A stretch of 64,000 nucleotides of DNA from Opisthorchis felineus (lineage: Eukaryota > Platyhelminthes > Trematoda > Opisthorchiida > Opisthorchiidae): contig SJOL01006485.1 of assembly GCA_004794785.1 (NCBI GenBank), positions 534,450-598,449 on the forward strand, in the 5' to 3' direction. Each line of letters opens with the position of its first letter. Position 1 is the first letter of the stretch. The translations under genes were made by a program, and so were the position numbers. The notes beneath the pieces are model-generated. The model was given only the letters and a program-made list of their open reading frames with translations, did no database searches and was not told the DNA's origin. This document shows positions 11,569 to 24,000 of the stretch, piece by piece.

Positions 11569-11749
11569 TAAACGCCCACCAGACGGCCTGAATCAATGTA
11601 AAAAAAAGTGCCCTTTAAATAGCGTGAGGCCGTTATAACTTTTGCACTCGCACGCACTCGCTTGTTGAAATAAAGGTGCTGTGTTCTTTGTCGGTGAGTC
11701 TTTTTTCCGGTACTAGGCACTGGAGCGGGGACAGCAGTCAGATATAACA
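11478..11749 (+). repeat. Putative 3' LTR of the Gypsy element
   Basis: Begins TGAGTGTTCAGG right after the purine-rich AGCAAAAGGCGA (candidate polypurine tract) and ends in ATATAACA, giving the usual TG...CA ends and a length of 272 bases. Inside are U3-type tandem repeats, a TATA-like TTTAAAT (11614-11620) and a polyadenylation signal AATAAA (11669-11674) followed by a GT-rich stretch. The position about 0.7 kb after the integrase tail fits. No second copy exists in the window, so the boundaries are inferred from structure only. Confidence 0.55.
11669..11674 (+). promoter_or_regulatory. AATAAA polyadenylation signal in the LTR
   Basis: An AATAAA hexamer followed by GGTGCTGTGTTCTTTGTC, a GT-rich downstream element. 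This is the expected arrangement at the R/U5 boundary of an LTR. Confidence 0.45.
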
Positions 11750-14700
11750 GGCAGTTCCTACCGCTGATTTCGACAACTTACAAGTTTTTCTCCAGATCAA
11801 AGCACACGGTCTTCTCCAGCTTGTGTCTCTTTACTGTAGATTATTTTTGATATGATTGTTGTTGCGGAGGTTGCGGTGGAACCTGAACGTTGGTTTTAGC
11901 GCCAAGTTATTGGCAATTGTCATGCTAGACATGAGACATGGTATGTAAAATTGATAGATTCAGATAGTGGCCAACTGTGCCCGCAAACATTAAATTCTTT
12001 GCAGAAGACAGCCCTTTGTATTACTGGTAAGCAAAGTTGGGCGGCTTCCTATTTTAGTTTACAAAGGGATCAGCGGACTTTGTCAGTGCCCGGGCTTATA
12101 GTTGCTTCGTCCTGACGACCAAGTACAATATCAGAACAGATAGAAGCCGAGTCTTGCTTCAAACGGCGGACACTAAAGATAAGTTGGAGGCCACACTGTT
12201 AAACGTCTGTTTAGGCCGCAATGAGTCACGTTTCACGTAAACTCTACGTCTAGGGGATACATGGGTCATAATGTTTCATAGGTCCATTTTGTTTTCAACA
12301 CAGGCCCAAGACACGACTCACCCAAATATACAGATGAGTTCAAACAGTAGGCGTGAGAGCAATTGGTCCACAGGGATTTCACTGTTTATATGGTGAGTGT
12401 GATCAGTGCGGCCTAACAAACCCTCTCAAAGGGTGCCTGCTGTCTTTGTCTTATTTTGCAGATAATCTCCACGCAGTCCTTTCCAACTTTCGTACAGTGC
12501 AACCAAATTCGCATGCCACCATCTGGGTCACATATGCGAATTCCATGGGTCTGTGGGATGGTTCCTCGTGTTACTTGGGATATGATAGAATCGGGAGAGA
12601 TTAGTCATCATATACATGGCGCATAAGACGAAAAAACTTCATTAATTCATCCACGCTCATCAACTCTTCCATGTTAGTGACAATTTCATTCAGATCGATC
12701 ATTTTGAGGTAAGCGGATCTCGTTTTACAAAATTTGGGCGAGCTGCATACCCGTGAGCTCCTGGATCGTGCAGAAACACGCATGATAAACTCGGAGTTCC
12801 GATGTTTTTCGGATATAATTTAAATAATAACAATGAGTTGGGCTCGAACAGAAAGTAATCCGCGAAACTCATCTGTGAACTAACTGGATTACGATAAATA
12901 AATGCTGTTTATACAGTCATTCAGTGTGAAAGTGCATTCTCTAAGCTTCTAAGAGGATAGCTCTTCACAAAGATGAAATTTAGAAAAAATATCTTAGGCT
13001 AGATGGTGCTAGCCTAGCGTTGACACTTCGACCTGTTACCAGGTTCGAGATCTCATGTCCAAGTAGCTGGTTCATACCGGCTCGCAACCATTTATTAAAT
13101 TTGTCGTTAGTGTGAGAACCGGTGCGCATAAGCCTAGATAACCGAGATGCTGACTGGACGTCATTTGAATAGTTGTCATAATTTTTGTGGATAAAGCAGT
13201 TCATGCGAAGGAGGTCTTCGTTGACTGAGCTTATGGCAACTCTGGCTTGTCTATTGTAGTAAAGACAGTGTTGGGACTAGATTTCAAGGACTATGACGGA
13301 TTTTGATCCAGCGCCTGGTATTCAAATGCCTGAGAATCTGACTCTATCTGTGACACAACCTTGCGTCACTTACCTAGAAACAGCCTTGCTTTCGGCGTCC
13401 AGAAGCGTTTGGAAATTTCACAATCCAAATATATACAGGCATTGTTTGTGTTTGGGTTACTACTGCTAATTAGACTGCCTATTGGAGACGCCATAGCTTG
13501 AGCAGTGCAGCAGTTTTTAGAAATAAACATATTTTTTCCGGAAAAATTTTATGAGTGGCACCTTCAGTCTCACCAACACACTCTTGTTTGAGAGTACACC
13601 ACTAGTCTTCAAAAGAACAAGTGCCACCTGCAAAGCAGTATGGAATTTGCGGGAGGAGGGACGGTTGATTAGTATATCTCTAACGGCCTTTAGATTCCAA
13701 ACGTAATCTTACCCGCCCAGCTTGCCTGGGCTATTTTGTGTCCTCGCCTTCGTCGGTCTGGAATCGCAGTCTAGTTAACTTTTCTAGTAGGTCAACTAAT
13801 GGACCGTCACCTGGCTGTAGGACTCAAAGCTCGCTTTAAAATAAGAAAACTTACCTCAGCAGAACATTTGGAAGCGCATTATGGGGTACAAACTCAGTTG
13901 TAAGATCTAGACCATGCTGAAGCGTTTGAAAATAAGTCCGCTCAAGCCCGACTATTTACTAACTGCAAAAGACTTATCAAATTCTAAACCCTTAGAACTA
14001 TCCACAGAGTGCAGCGACGGTGCGAAAAGTTATTATGAATGATAACATCGAGTGATAGGGAGGGATGGTTTCATAGTAAACAGTGAGTTTCAGGCTTCAT
14101 GGTTATGCCTGCCGTATTACTGATCGTTATTGGTATTTTTTTAACGAGGTGAACGGCTGAAATGCGTCCACCGATTAGTCATGGGAACCAACTGAAGCAC
14201 CATACAGTGGCCATCACTGTTATTCACTGGATCAGGAAAAGACGTGAATATTTGCTTGTCATGTCGAGTAGTAGTCATAGAGATAAAGGACGATCAGGTG
14301 GGTCTCCAACCAGTCAAGAAATTACTTGAGAAAACCAAGGACAATCAGGGAGAATGTGTGTAAAACGAGGAAAAACCACTAAAGGCAGCGCCTAATCAGA
14401 TGGGTGCACTGGACATGAAAGGTGCTCCTAGCCGTACTCTGAATGTCGGGCGATTTTAAAAACTACTTCACATTTCTTATAAGCTAAAATACATAGAGAT
14501 AATGAACATTCTGCGTTTGAGCACAATACACATACAAAGGAGACTGAAGTGCGCAGAGAATCCCTGCGAAGCACGGAGGGAAAGAGATATTCAGAAAGGG
14601 CACAGTTTTAAATGGGGCAGTCCAGACGGCGTGGACCCCAGAAACCCAACTGCAGTGCATCCGTCAGGTCTATCGAAAAGACCAACATCTAAGTAACGCA

Positions 14701-16310
14701 CCCGACCTACCCATATTCAGCAACATTGCAGAAAATGAGTTTTTGCTCTTCAAATTTGCTCCAGTGGCTATGTGTTTCTTTGGGGAACAATTCCGGAGGG
14801 AAGGTAGAGTCACTGGGCAAACCCTATGATAGTTGCATGCAACAGAGTCACTGTTAGGGACACTGAGTAACTACCTCACTACACATATCCTTGACGCTCA
14901 AAGTAAGAAGATAATCATCCCACATGAAACCTCGTTTGCGCGCACATCCCTTTTTGCAAAAGGATTCATCACAAAACTACAGTATTCGCCTAAGCGACCC
15001 GCTCAGGATGCAACCTCATGAAAAAAGCCAGGATGATTGCGGTAAGAAGCATGCATGAAGTTAACGCCATGTTTTAAACACTCGAGCACCTGAAGGCGAA
15101 TATCGTGGTGGACTGGCCAGCGTATGGGGGAATCTCCTTGTACATTTGATCAACACTGTGCCCAAAAATTGCAGCTCAAAGCCTGTAATGAGGGACATTT
15201 TATTTTCTCCCAGCAAACTAGCGAGTTCTACTGTTAACTCGTTGTAACTGTCACCACGTTCCATGCCCCCGTAGCTCTTGCTGTGACAATTCTGAAGATT
15301 TTCACGTTAAATCTCAACAACACATATACACTCAATAAATGTATGGACAAATTTTGCACAAAGTACGTGGTTTTATCTGTCATGTAGGTTGCATGCGTTA
15401 CATAGCTCCATCGTGAAGCATCCGTCTATTTATTAGCGCCTTGGCCTATTAAAATCCGAATTCCTTGCTTAAAGCACATGGCTTATAGGGGAGCAGCAGT
15501 GCAGTTTAAATAATGGACTTCATTCCACAGAATAATGCTAGTCATCCCTGAAAATTGCAGCAGCACTATGCAACTGTTTTGTCCTCACTGAAGTGCCCAG
15601 TTCAAGTATCCTAAAAGGGACTCACATGTATGAGACTTTGGACATCATGTGTACTACAACAGAGGTTGATCATCAGCGGTGCTAATCAACTTTCAACCTC
15701 GTGGATTCAGTTCACGTGACTTGGAGTTCAATTTCGCCATTGCGACTACCACACACGCATTCGACTCACTCATATTTCTGAAGTATTGTTCGGTGGTACT
15801 TCGAATTTTCTTCTCCGGTGTTCCGTGGTAAATGTTGTTGCAATTTTGATAATTTTATCACGCGCCAATCACCTCGTACGAAGACTGCACTCGAATGAAT
15901 GCGCCAAGATTTTAGTGGCTAAAATCACCCTTGAGGTATAACTTTAGCGCTGCTCAATTGCCCGTTGAAATTAGCATTCCTAAATAAAACCATGCATACA
16001 ACTTATGAAATAAAGTGGACCAATTCATAAAAACAACTGTTTTTGTATTTTCCTTCTGCTATTTGGCCCTTAGCTTTTGGTGAGAAGTCTCCGGGTCTTG
16101 GATGCCACCACGATTTACCACATACACGTAGTTCGTTAATATATGGTTAAATGTATCAGTACGTTTCAGTTACATGATTTTCTGTCACAAAAACTTTCGG
16201 AACTGCCATGTATCTGTGGAAGGTAAACAAGATCAAGCACATTCGTCTGGTAAATGCTTGCCGCAAACGGTGGATTTAAGGGTTACTCATCTTCTTGGTG
16301 TAATATAATG
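11750..16310. other. No gene recognised
   Basis: Only short frames (up to 83 codons) on both strands, none with a recognised motif. I found no copy of families A to D and no LINE or PLE motif in this 4.5-kb stretch. Confidence 0.5.
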
Positions 16311-16311
16311 C

Positions 16312-16580
16312 CCGTAAGGTTGTTGAAAACTCTTAAACAATATTCTATTGGTTTCTTCCTTCTCGGGGCTCCTCAGGTAGTCGTACTACGTTGTGTCAAG
16401 AAAATATAGTGCGATATCTCGAATATCCTACCATCTGAAATAAGGCGGTGTATTTGTATCGCACATTCAGTTGAGGAATACCATAAGTGAGAGGTCCAGT
16501 TTGGATCCTGTTTTGTCTCCCGTTAAAAACAACTCAAATGAGGTGACTCTGAATACGTTGAGCAAAAACTCCTGGAGGGA
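16312..16580 (+). repeat. Family A repeat
   Basis: Carries AAGGTTGTTGAAAACTCTT, GCGATATCTCGAATATCCTA, GCACATTCAGTTGAGGAATA and GTCTCCCGTTAAAAAC. The palindromic core CGATAT-CTCGA-ATATC is present with one change in the right arm. Diverged copy. Confidence 0.8.
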
Positions 16581-16589
16581 CATTTGTGG

Positions 16590-17885
16590 CAAAAATCAAT
16601 AAAATCCTGAAAAAAAACACAACTTAGAACACCATCATGTGTTCATCTAATCATTGTGTCTTATCACTATGAGAGTAAACACGTGCATTGTAAGGCTGAG
16701 TATCCATAGCTTACATCGTGATCGCGATATAATCTATAATTAGATAGACGGAACTGCTTACCGTCTATTATTGAAGATATGCGCGCAGATATTTATAGAA
16801 TAAAACGCACATGGTTATAGCTACACTCAACTTTCATCTATTGTCACCGGCGTCAGTCTCACATACCAAAAGCAAAGTCGCATGCATGAAAGGCACCGAC
16901 ACTAAAGAGAGAGAGGAAAATCCTCATCAGGAACGACGCCAATCACCAACCCCTCCCGCGAAAATCAGATCATTACCTTCCAACATGTAAAGCATTTCAA
17001 GTTAAGACAAGCTGTATAACAGTTACGGCCGGGTGTTATCGGACCTGAAACAGGAGTCCGTTTGAAGTCTAGTTACCTTTATTGTATTGTATCATCGATT
17101 CAGATCCCAGGACGAGAGAAGTACGTTGTAATGGTCACAGATAATCAGTTGACTGGACAACCTAATGACTAAGGCAGGCACAAGAATGAATGTGAAACAA
17201 TGAAACATCACAATATAATCTTCATAATTTAACCGCATTCCTACGTTTGTGACCAGATTGCCGGACACTGGCTGACTTTCTGATCTAGTGGTTTCGACAA
17301 CTTTTCCTTCCGTGATCCAAAACACAGTGGTATTCACCAGTCACAACAACTTTGCCATGGCAACTGACTTTCTGATACTATTCAGATACTCACTTCACTT
17401 TGGCAAGCGTCTGTGTGTGTCATTGGCGTCATTGCTGAGGCTATAATTTATGCCCAATTCAAACCTACTCTTCAGTTTGAAGAGAACATTTGAATCCACC
17501 AAGCTTCTTGGTTTGCACAGTTTTTTTAGACTACAGGGTGAAATTCAGGCTTGATAAACCACTGAGGTGTTTTTACCTGAGATACCCGTTTAGGTGTATG
17601 TGCTCGGAACACATTTTCAAAGAGACATTTTCAAGTGTTTAACGATTTGTCTAATCAATATGTGCCAAGAGACTGAAGAAGTTCCAACGACATGGATAAG
17701 TCCGATGACAAATAAAACGGATTTCAATACTATGCTATACAACAACCCCCTAAATGGGACTAAGTTGCAGGAAATGATGGAAGTAAGGGGTTTTTGAGAC
17801 AGGACGAGAAATTTGCCAGAAATTTACAGTACCCGAAATGAAGGCGATTCACTTATTAGGACATTCCAATGCCTAATACCCAATG
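16590..17885. other. No gene recognised
   Basis: Contains an 81-codon minus frame (17092-17337) and a 67-codon plus frame (17594-17797). Neither shows a recognisable domain. The minus frame has one hydrophobic segment (FILVPALVI), which is not enough to call a gene. Confidence 0.45.
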
Positions 17886-17889
17886 CAGT

Positions 17890-18690
17890 ACAAAAAATGT
17901 TACTGTTTTGGTTAATGGAATTGACTGATTCTGTTCTAAATCGGAGTCTGGCGTCTGTTTGCTGATGTTTGCGGATGATTGGGGTTTACTTCCACCTTCT
18001 GGAACGGACTTGCAGCGGATAGCTGCGTAGTTCGGTTCAGCGGCATCCCACCTTGGTTCACTTATGAATATTTCTAAAACGTCTGTCTTTTATCAACTTG
18101 CAACGGAGGTCCAACATAAAACACCAAGTATTGTGCAAATAGTTGTGAAATAAGGTGCTGTACTAAATTCTGCTTTCGGATTGGACGCACCAGCTACAAA
18201 GGCCAGTACGGCGTTGGGTCGCCTTGAGAAATACGTCTGAAGAAATCACCACTCTCACGCAGATACTGTGCTGTATTCACTATGGTAGGACAGGGAGATA
18301 TAAAACAGTCTCAATCGCAATACCTGCGAAAAATCCTCTGGATCAACTGCACAGACTGAATTCTGAACGCCTAGCCAGCACTGTTCAAGTTGAGCGTGGT
18401 CTGATGCGCAGCTGGCTCCGCTTGTTAGATCACTTGAAACGAATGGCGGATACTGGCATCCCAAAACAGCCTGTCTGTGGTCAGGTGAAGAAAGAAATTC
18501 GCAATTGTGGGACAGCCTTTAATTAAGTTTAAAAAACTGCTACTTCAAGTTCAGCTTGTGGAAGGATGTAGGATCCGACAGAGCACTGTGGAGGACGGCT
18601 ACTCACGAAGACATCAGAGGCGTTGAAACGCGACGGGTCCCAATGTTACAATAGGTGTCATTCAATAGGGCTCCTTCCCCTTAGCTCGCT
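17890..18690 (+). pseudogene. LINE reverse-transcriptase C-terminal fragment (RTE-like)
   Basis: From 17955 the frame reads LMFADDWGLLPPSGTDLQRI: the catalytic F-A-D-D box and the following helix of non-LTR reverse transcriptases. It continues with MNISKTSVFYQLA, the G-x-x-x-N-x-x-K-T region. KASTALGRLEKYV follows, as before the thumb domain. A second frame (18224-18526) gives WLRLLDHLKRMADTGIPKQP, the conserved L-R-x-x-G-H-x-x-R-M element near the LINE C-terminus. In-frame stops occur after RIAA, after IVVK and after KYV, and at least one frameshift is required. Dead fragment; the endonuclease half is missing. Confidence 0.85.
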
Positions 18691-18699
18691 CGGCCGTAC

Positions 18700-19855
18700 A
18701 GACTTGCTGAACACGCGAACGCACTTGCCCTAGCTAGATCGGCCTTGCGAGACACCCGTGTCCTCCCTGGTCCACCTACCAGACATAACTTCTTCTCTTC
18801 TGATCATATCTGTCGAGTCTTGTGCTGACAACACCATTTACCGTATAGTTACCGAAAAGACATCAGGTCATCCGCTATCACCTTCAGGGTGTGCTATTGA
18901 GCCGTCCGGGGTCCTGTATTATTCCAACAGTTCAAGTAACTAACGAATGAAGCCGGTACCTCCATCACAGGCAAGTAGTGTGCCCTTACCCAAATTTGTG
19001 CCATCATATTGAGGCCATTTGGTGGCCTAGAGCACGTCCGATCACAGATTCTTATCTCTCGGACCTACGTCGGCCCCAAGGACTTGTATGTAGCACCACA
19101 TCCTGTTCCGCAAAAAACGATCTTTATACCTCAGTTGGCCGAAAAACTCGATTCCGATGCCGGCCACTCATTTGAAAAGATATTTATGAGATATGGTGAA
19201 ACAATTGGTTTAGTTTTGAGGCAGTCAATATCGAGTGATACTTGATTTCGATCAGGTAGTAGATGCGTGTTCGCCGAATGTAGTAATTTGGTCGGTTATA
19301 TTTAAACTTGGTTAAATGGTGACACCAGAAATTTTATATCCATAATGTATAATACACCGACTGTCCGAAGTCAAGGGCTACCTCCCCACACTCATGACTG
19401 GTCATCAGGTTCGAGGACAGTAGTTCTCCTACATTCTGTCCAAAATTGCGTTGCATGTCTTAGGAACAGGTGGATAAAAAAACAAGGCCAGCTGTCTCGA
19501 ACGACAGTCTGTGAGCTGTCGTGTTCCCACGCATGTTACGTTGTACATATATTGTTTATCAATTATGAATAGGTATATATACATATACTATGTAGTTTTT
19601 TTTTCCAAAGACGTGACCTCCGTACCACAACTCATGTTCTGTCATGGGTCAGCGAATAGTTCAGTTAGGAACCCCAGTGGAAACGTATGCAGAACAAATG
19701 AAACCGAGTTACTGGAAAAACAGACAATTTAAAAATACAGTACATTTTCAGTGGTATTTGCTAGAGCAGCGGAAGAGAAACTGTGTGAAGCTTTTTAGGT
19801 CCTTTCTAGATAATTCGTGGGATCACATATTTCACTGAATAAACTCACCTGGCTT
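18700..19855. other. No clear feature; possible LINE 3' tail at its start
   Basis: The first 100 or so bases may still belong to the LINE fragment (LARSAV-like reading), but I cannot verify this. Frames of 60 to 78 codons at 18758-19245 and 19345-19838 have no recognised motif. A short TATATACATATA run sits near 19572. Confidence 0.4.
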
Positions 19856-19859
19856 TGTC

Positions 19860-20135
19860 CTAATGTATATTTCGTCTTGTAAGTGAAGCCAGTCTCTTCT
19901 GAAAATATCAAGAAGCGCTGTACACCTGTTTCATTGTTACTGGGACTCTGCATCATTGCGAATCTCACGAAAATTCAAGGATATTCGAACCCACAACCTC
20001 CCGACTAGTAGTTTGTCCACGAGCAGATGATCGGCAGTGTGACTAACGCGTACTTAGACAGGATATAGCGCCGCTCATCCATCAGTCACGCCATCAGCGT
20101 CACGTGGTCATACGTGTTGAACTGCTCCTCCTCAT
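19860..20135 (-). repeat. Family B SINE-like repeat
   Basis: On the plus strand: GTGAAGCCAGTCT, CTGTTTCATTGTTACTGGGA, AATCTCACGAAA, ATTCGAACCCACAACCTCCC, GATCGGCAGTGTGACTAACG and AGGATATAGCGCCGCTCATC. The tRNA-like promoter lies on the minus strand: GGGAGGTTGTGGGTTCGAAT resembles box B. About 275 bases long. By family logic it is a short retroposed RNA polymerase III unit. Confidence 0.8.
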
Positions 20136-20139
20136 TTGG

Positions 20140-21535
20140 CTTTGACACACATCAACTGTGGTGAATCTCAGTTGGCACAAACAGAAAGTGTGATTGACTG
20201 GCGCACCACACAAGTCACCTCTTTGTTGCTCCTTCTATTCAAATAATCTGCTCACAAAACAAAATATTTCAAACAACTTTTGCTGCTTCCATGCATCTTG
20301 TTCCCTTTCAAAAAAATATTCTGCATCTCAAAGACTGACGCAGAATTCACAAACAATGGAGTGATTTTATCAACAGTTTGTACATCATCACAATTGTGGC
20401 AGCAAAACACCAGAACGACTGGGCACGCAAGACGTGATTTCTTTGATGATTCCACTGCTTGATCGGCTCACACGCCCAAGTGGCGTTTGTGCCTACACTT
20501 TCCGTCCCATGAAGAACTGAAACGCAGCACACACAACGGAAATTCTGAAACAGCGCAAGGAGTGAGGACTAGGACGATCCTTTCTAGGATTCTTGTGCAC
20601 TCGAATTTTCACCAAGCTAGTGAAATTATGTCCGAGTAACTTTGAATGCAAAACGCTATTTCAGTTACCCAGGTGAAACCAACATTAGTTGTTTTCCATG
20701 GGTTCCACGAAATGGGTTTCAATCCCTTCCCCGAGAAAAATTGAATGAGCACGCCCAAGATTGATAAGTTTCAGGAAACCAAGTTGTGGTCGAACATAGA
20801 AGAAACTGTTCTTTTGAAACGAGCGATTCACGTTACACTGGGCCAAACGGCAATCGAAGTGACGACTGAGTCGCCTCGCAGTTTTTGTCTGTATACAATA
20901 AATTGACCAACAACCGAATACTCATTAGCGAACTACAGGAAATTGAGCCCATGAACAGTTGAAAATAGGCACCTTCCTTCATATAGATTTCAGGACACAG
21001 TTAGATTCTCATTCCGACAGTTTTTACTGTGTAACTCGTTTACAAATAACCGTGAAGTTTTGTCAAATTTCTTCGTTTTTCATGTTCTTACGTGCATAAC
21101 TCGAACCTCCAATGACAGCTCGTGCACTGACTTCTGTCTGCATGCCGCGCTGGATGCGCCAGGAGAAAGTTTTACACTTTCCGGTATGGTCTACTTATAT
21201 GTGAAACTTGAGTGAAAAACACAACTGATCCGCTTGCCCATTCGGTGCAGCTAGTCCAATCGGGTTAGTATTGACATTATTGTTAGTATTATCATTCATT
21301 CTATCTGAAACGCAAGATTTCAGTTATTTAATGCTACTGATGTATAGCTTTAAGCCATCTACCGCAGTCAGTGAACAAAAACTAGATGAAAATGTTCGAG
21401 ATCCTCTGCGTTTTTGACAAGGCTTCGGCAGCAAAGTAACTCATTCACTCATTGCGTGATAAGAATCAATGAATCTTTTAGGCTGATCCAGCCGGGTTAG
21501 GCAAAACACCAAGCGAGAATTGTAGCCTGGAGACG
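20140..21535. other. No gene recognised
   Basis: Short frames only (60 to 67 codons at 20252-20532, antisense to one another). Nothing matches the repeat families or a known protein. Confidence 0.5.
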
Positions 21536-21538
21536 CAA

Positions 21539-21757
21539 GTGAGTAATCAAGTCACGCAATGGTTGCCTCAGGGAATAATGTGGAATCCAAGGGTTCACCC
21601 TTTAATTTTCCTGTCTTTTTTTGTGTACCGATTCCCGTGGAAGGCGTTTCAAACGAATAGTAAATGTCAGTGCATGAAAGCATATATTTCACCACTGGTC
21701 AAACCGAGAATGTATGCTGTCGCATTGTTTGAAATTGCGTTGCTACATTGGTTATAA
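21539..21757 (+). pseudogene. Possible LINE (CR1/jockey-like) RT scrap
   Basis: A 72-codon frame reading VTQWLPQGIMW, PLIFLSFFV and, later, ISPLVKPRMYAVAL. The first two resemble the S-G-V-P-Q-G-S-V-L-G-P-L-L-F palm motif, and the last the L-V-R-P-H-L-E-Y-A thumb motif, with the F-A-D-D segment missing between them. The spacing requires an internal deletion. The match is short and may be chance. Confidence 0.28.
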
Positions 21758-21759
21758 TG

Positions 21760-23760
21760 AGCGGTTACGATGGGGATGTTGCGAATGGGTAGCTAAATCA
21801 GCATTAGTACTCAGACTTTTCGTCGGTTGGCAATCAGCACTAAGTGGAATTTCGTCACCTTGGTTACCTTAGTGAGTTTCCGGATTCGACAACTTGCACC
21901 TTTAGTAACTATACCAGCAATGTATTTATGTTCAGCTTTGGCTGGTGATGTTGTACCGTAAGTGATGTTAACAAAAATACCAAGAAAAGAATGATGATGA
22001 CTCCAGCATTTGTAATGCTACCTGCTCGGAAAACTGGTCTAGCTGGTTTCAAGTGATGAATAATATTAGCGTTGTTGCTCAAAATGCCAAAAAATGATAT
22101 GGTAGCTCTATGAAAATCATCCAAGTGCTGCAGCCACTATTCACCGGAAAATTAACTGGAAGGATTCTTTCATAGTTATCACACTTCAGACGTTCACATT
22201 GCCGTGTGAAGTTTCATGACCTAGAGGACATTCAGTCACAAAACAGCCATCGAAGCAATATACCACATTCTGTTTAGGACAACGATATGCCAAACATATT
22301 GGGCGAAAAGTTAGCTACGTACGGGTGAAAAATGCGAGTAGTGTCTTGTCAAGAGTCAAAGCTCCGTCCTTGAATCTGATGGAGGGTTAGCACTATAAAC
22401 ATGAAACCACTTTACAATACCTGTTTGTTATTGTTTATTATTCAAAGAACGTCCAGGAAATTTCAAGAGGACGCTTGAAAATGTTCGCATTTTGGAAACC
22501 CGGTGCAAGTGAGATTATTACTTTCGTGTCTAATAGCGTGTAACCGCTAATTTCGTATTCGTCATTAAGCAACTCCGTACTGAAGGAATGTCTTCCTTTT
22601 ACTGATAGCGAGAGTTTAGCGTGCTGACCAGGGGCATTCCAAAACACAATAAGCACGAAGGGCAAACATTCGGCCAGTAATCTTTTATCGATAACTTCGT
22701 CAACCTTCGATATGAAAGTCGCCTATTGGATGAACAATGACAAAAAAATACGACTTATTAAAAACGGCACCATACGTTTTCTGGATAGAATACAATAATC
22801 GTAAGTTTGCTGAAAATTCATTGACACGGTTTATTTGTTCAGCCTTGTCACGCTAGAAAAAAAGCTCCAAAAATACATACGAAATGTATGAGATTTTTGC
22901 AAAGTTTGAATGCCTTTTTCGCATTCGAACCCTTGCTAAAATCCAGACAACCGGTACGTAATCGGGTAATTACCAAGTAAACGTGATTCAGTGAGTACAT
23001 CTGTTTAAACCGCGGCAAAATCCCATTCATACTATTAGTTTTCCGTTCTGGACAAATGAAATGAAAACAACAGGTTTCATTGCAGTTACAATGGATCAGT
23101 CTGTTCGGATCATGGGGCTTTTTCTGCCCCATTAGTGAAGTCCAGCGGATAACTATTTCATAACCAAATCAAACGGATCACTGGCATAGGCATACACGGG
23201 TACACAGGCAAGCAGTGCACTTTCGCACACATTTCTACCGAAAAACTAGACCGAGTCAGCAGCTGATTTAGATGGTCTACCAGCATCCGCCTGATGAGTT
23301 TGTTTCTACCGCGCATCCAATGCATGTCGCTCATCGGCTGCCCTTTGAGTAATGCACGTACCTGAGTGAAGACGGGGTTTAATGCGATGTCACAATGGTA
23401 TACTACACAGCTGAGACAGAATTGTAAGTTGCGCTCACACGACATGTGGCTATCAGCGCAACGGAGAAGAATTATCTCTCTACGTGGACGTAACTGATGC
23501 TTGGCACTCATGTGATTTGACCCTACCGGTTATTTACCGACGGATCTTATCATCAATAAGAAATAGCTTAACAGTTTTGATTCTCAATACTTGGAGCTGA
23601 AAAGCTCTCAATTCAGAGGATAGTAAAAGTTATCCAGTTATCCAAATCTAGAAAAACTTTAACAGCAGATGAAAAAACGCTGGTGACTGAAAAATCCAAC
23701 CCAATCCATCGGGAAGCACATTATGCGCGTTTAAGAAAATCGATCACATCGCTAACAGGA
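21760..23760. other. No gene recognised
   Basis: Includes minus frames of 94 (22848-23132) and 117 codons (23158-23511). Neither has a recognised fold, motif or membrane pattern. No repeat of the listed families was seen. Confidence 0.45.
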
Positions 23761-23767
23761 TGATAGG

Positions 23768-23858
23768 GCAGTATACTTTCATAAGGGAAACCAGTCACAA
23801 GGTTGCTGAAAACTCTTTGGCAACCTTGTGAGTGGTTTCCTTTATGAAAATATACTGC
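23768..23858. repeat. 39-nt inverted repeat (hairpin) at a family A edge
   Basis: Arms 23768-23806 and 23820-23858 are reverse complements at 36 of 39 positions, with a 13-base spacer. The right arm is the beginning of a plus-oriented family A copy and the left arm is the same end in reverse, so this is a head-to-head junction of two A ends. Confidence 0.9.
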
Positions 23859-24000
23859 GATATCTCGAATATCGTACCAAATAAAACATGAGGCGGTCTT
23901 TGTGTAGCACCTTCAGTTGAAGAATACCATAAAAGAGAGATTCAGCTGATTCTCCCGTGAAAATCAAATTGATACGCAAATGAGTGCATTTGTCGAAAGG
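23820..24000 (+). repeat. Family A repeat
   Basis: Well-preserved right half: GCAACCTTGTGAGTGGTTTC, GCGATATCTCGAATATCGTA (perfect 6-bp palindrome arms around CTCGA), AACATGAGGCGG, TTCAGTTGAAGAATACCATA, GAGAGATTCAGCTGA, and CAAATGAGTGCATTTGTCGA at the end. Confidence 0.88.

Larger units (their letters stand above)
8475..11749 (+). mobile_element. Decayed Gypsy-type LTR retrotransposon (pol to 3' LTR)
   Basis: Reading left to right, three frames together give the canonical Ty3/Gypsy order: reverse transcriptase (8790-9300), RNase H (9430-9700), integrase zinc finger, core and C-terminal tail (9845-10750), then a putative 3' LTR (11478-11749). A possible start of the RT domain (VVEAEIKR) sits near 8475. 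Stops and frameshifts are frequent. No 5' LTR, gag or protease was found in the window, so the copy is 5' incomplete or too diverged there. The order of domains, each with several short matches, makes chance very unlikely. Confidence 0.85.
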
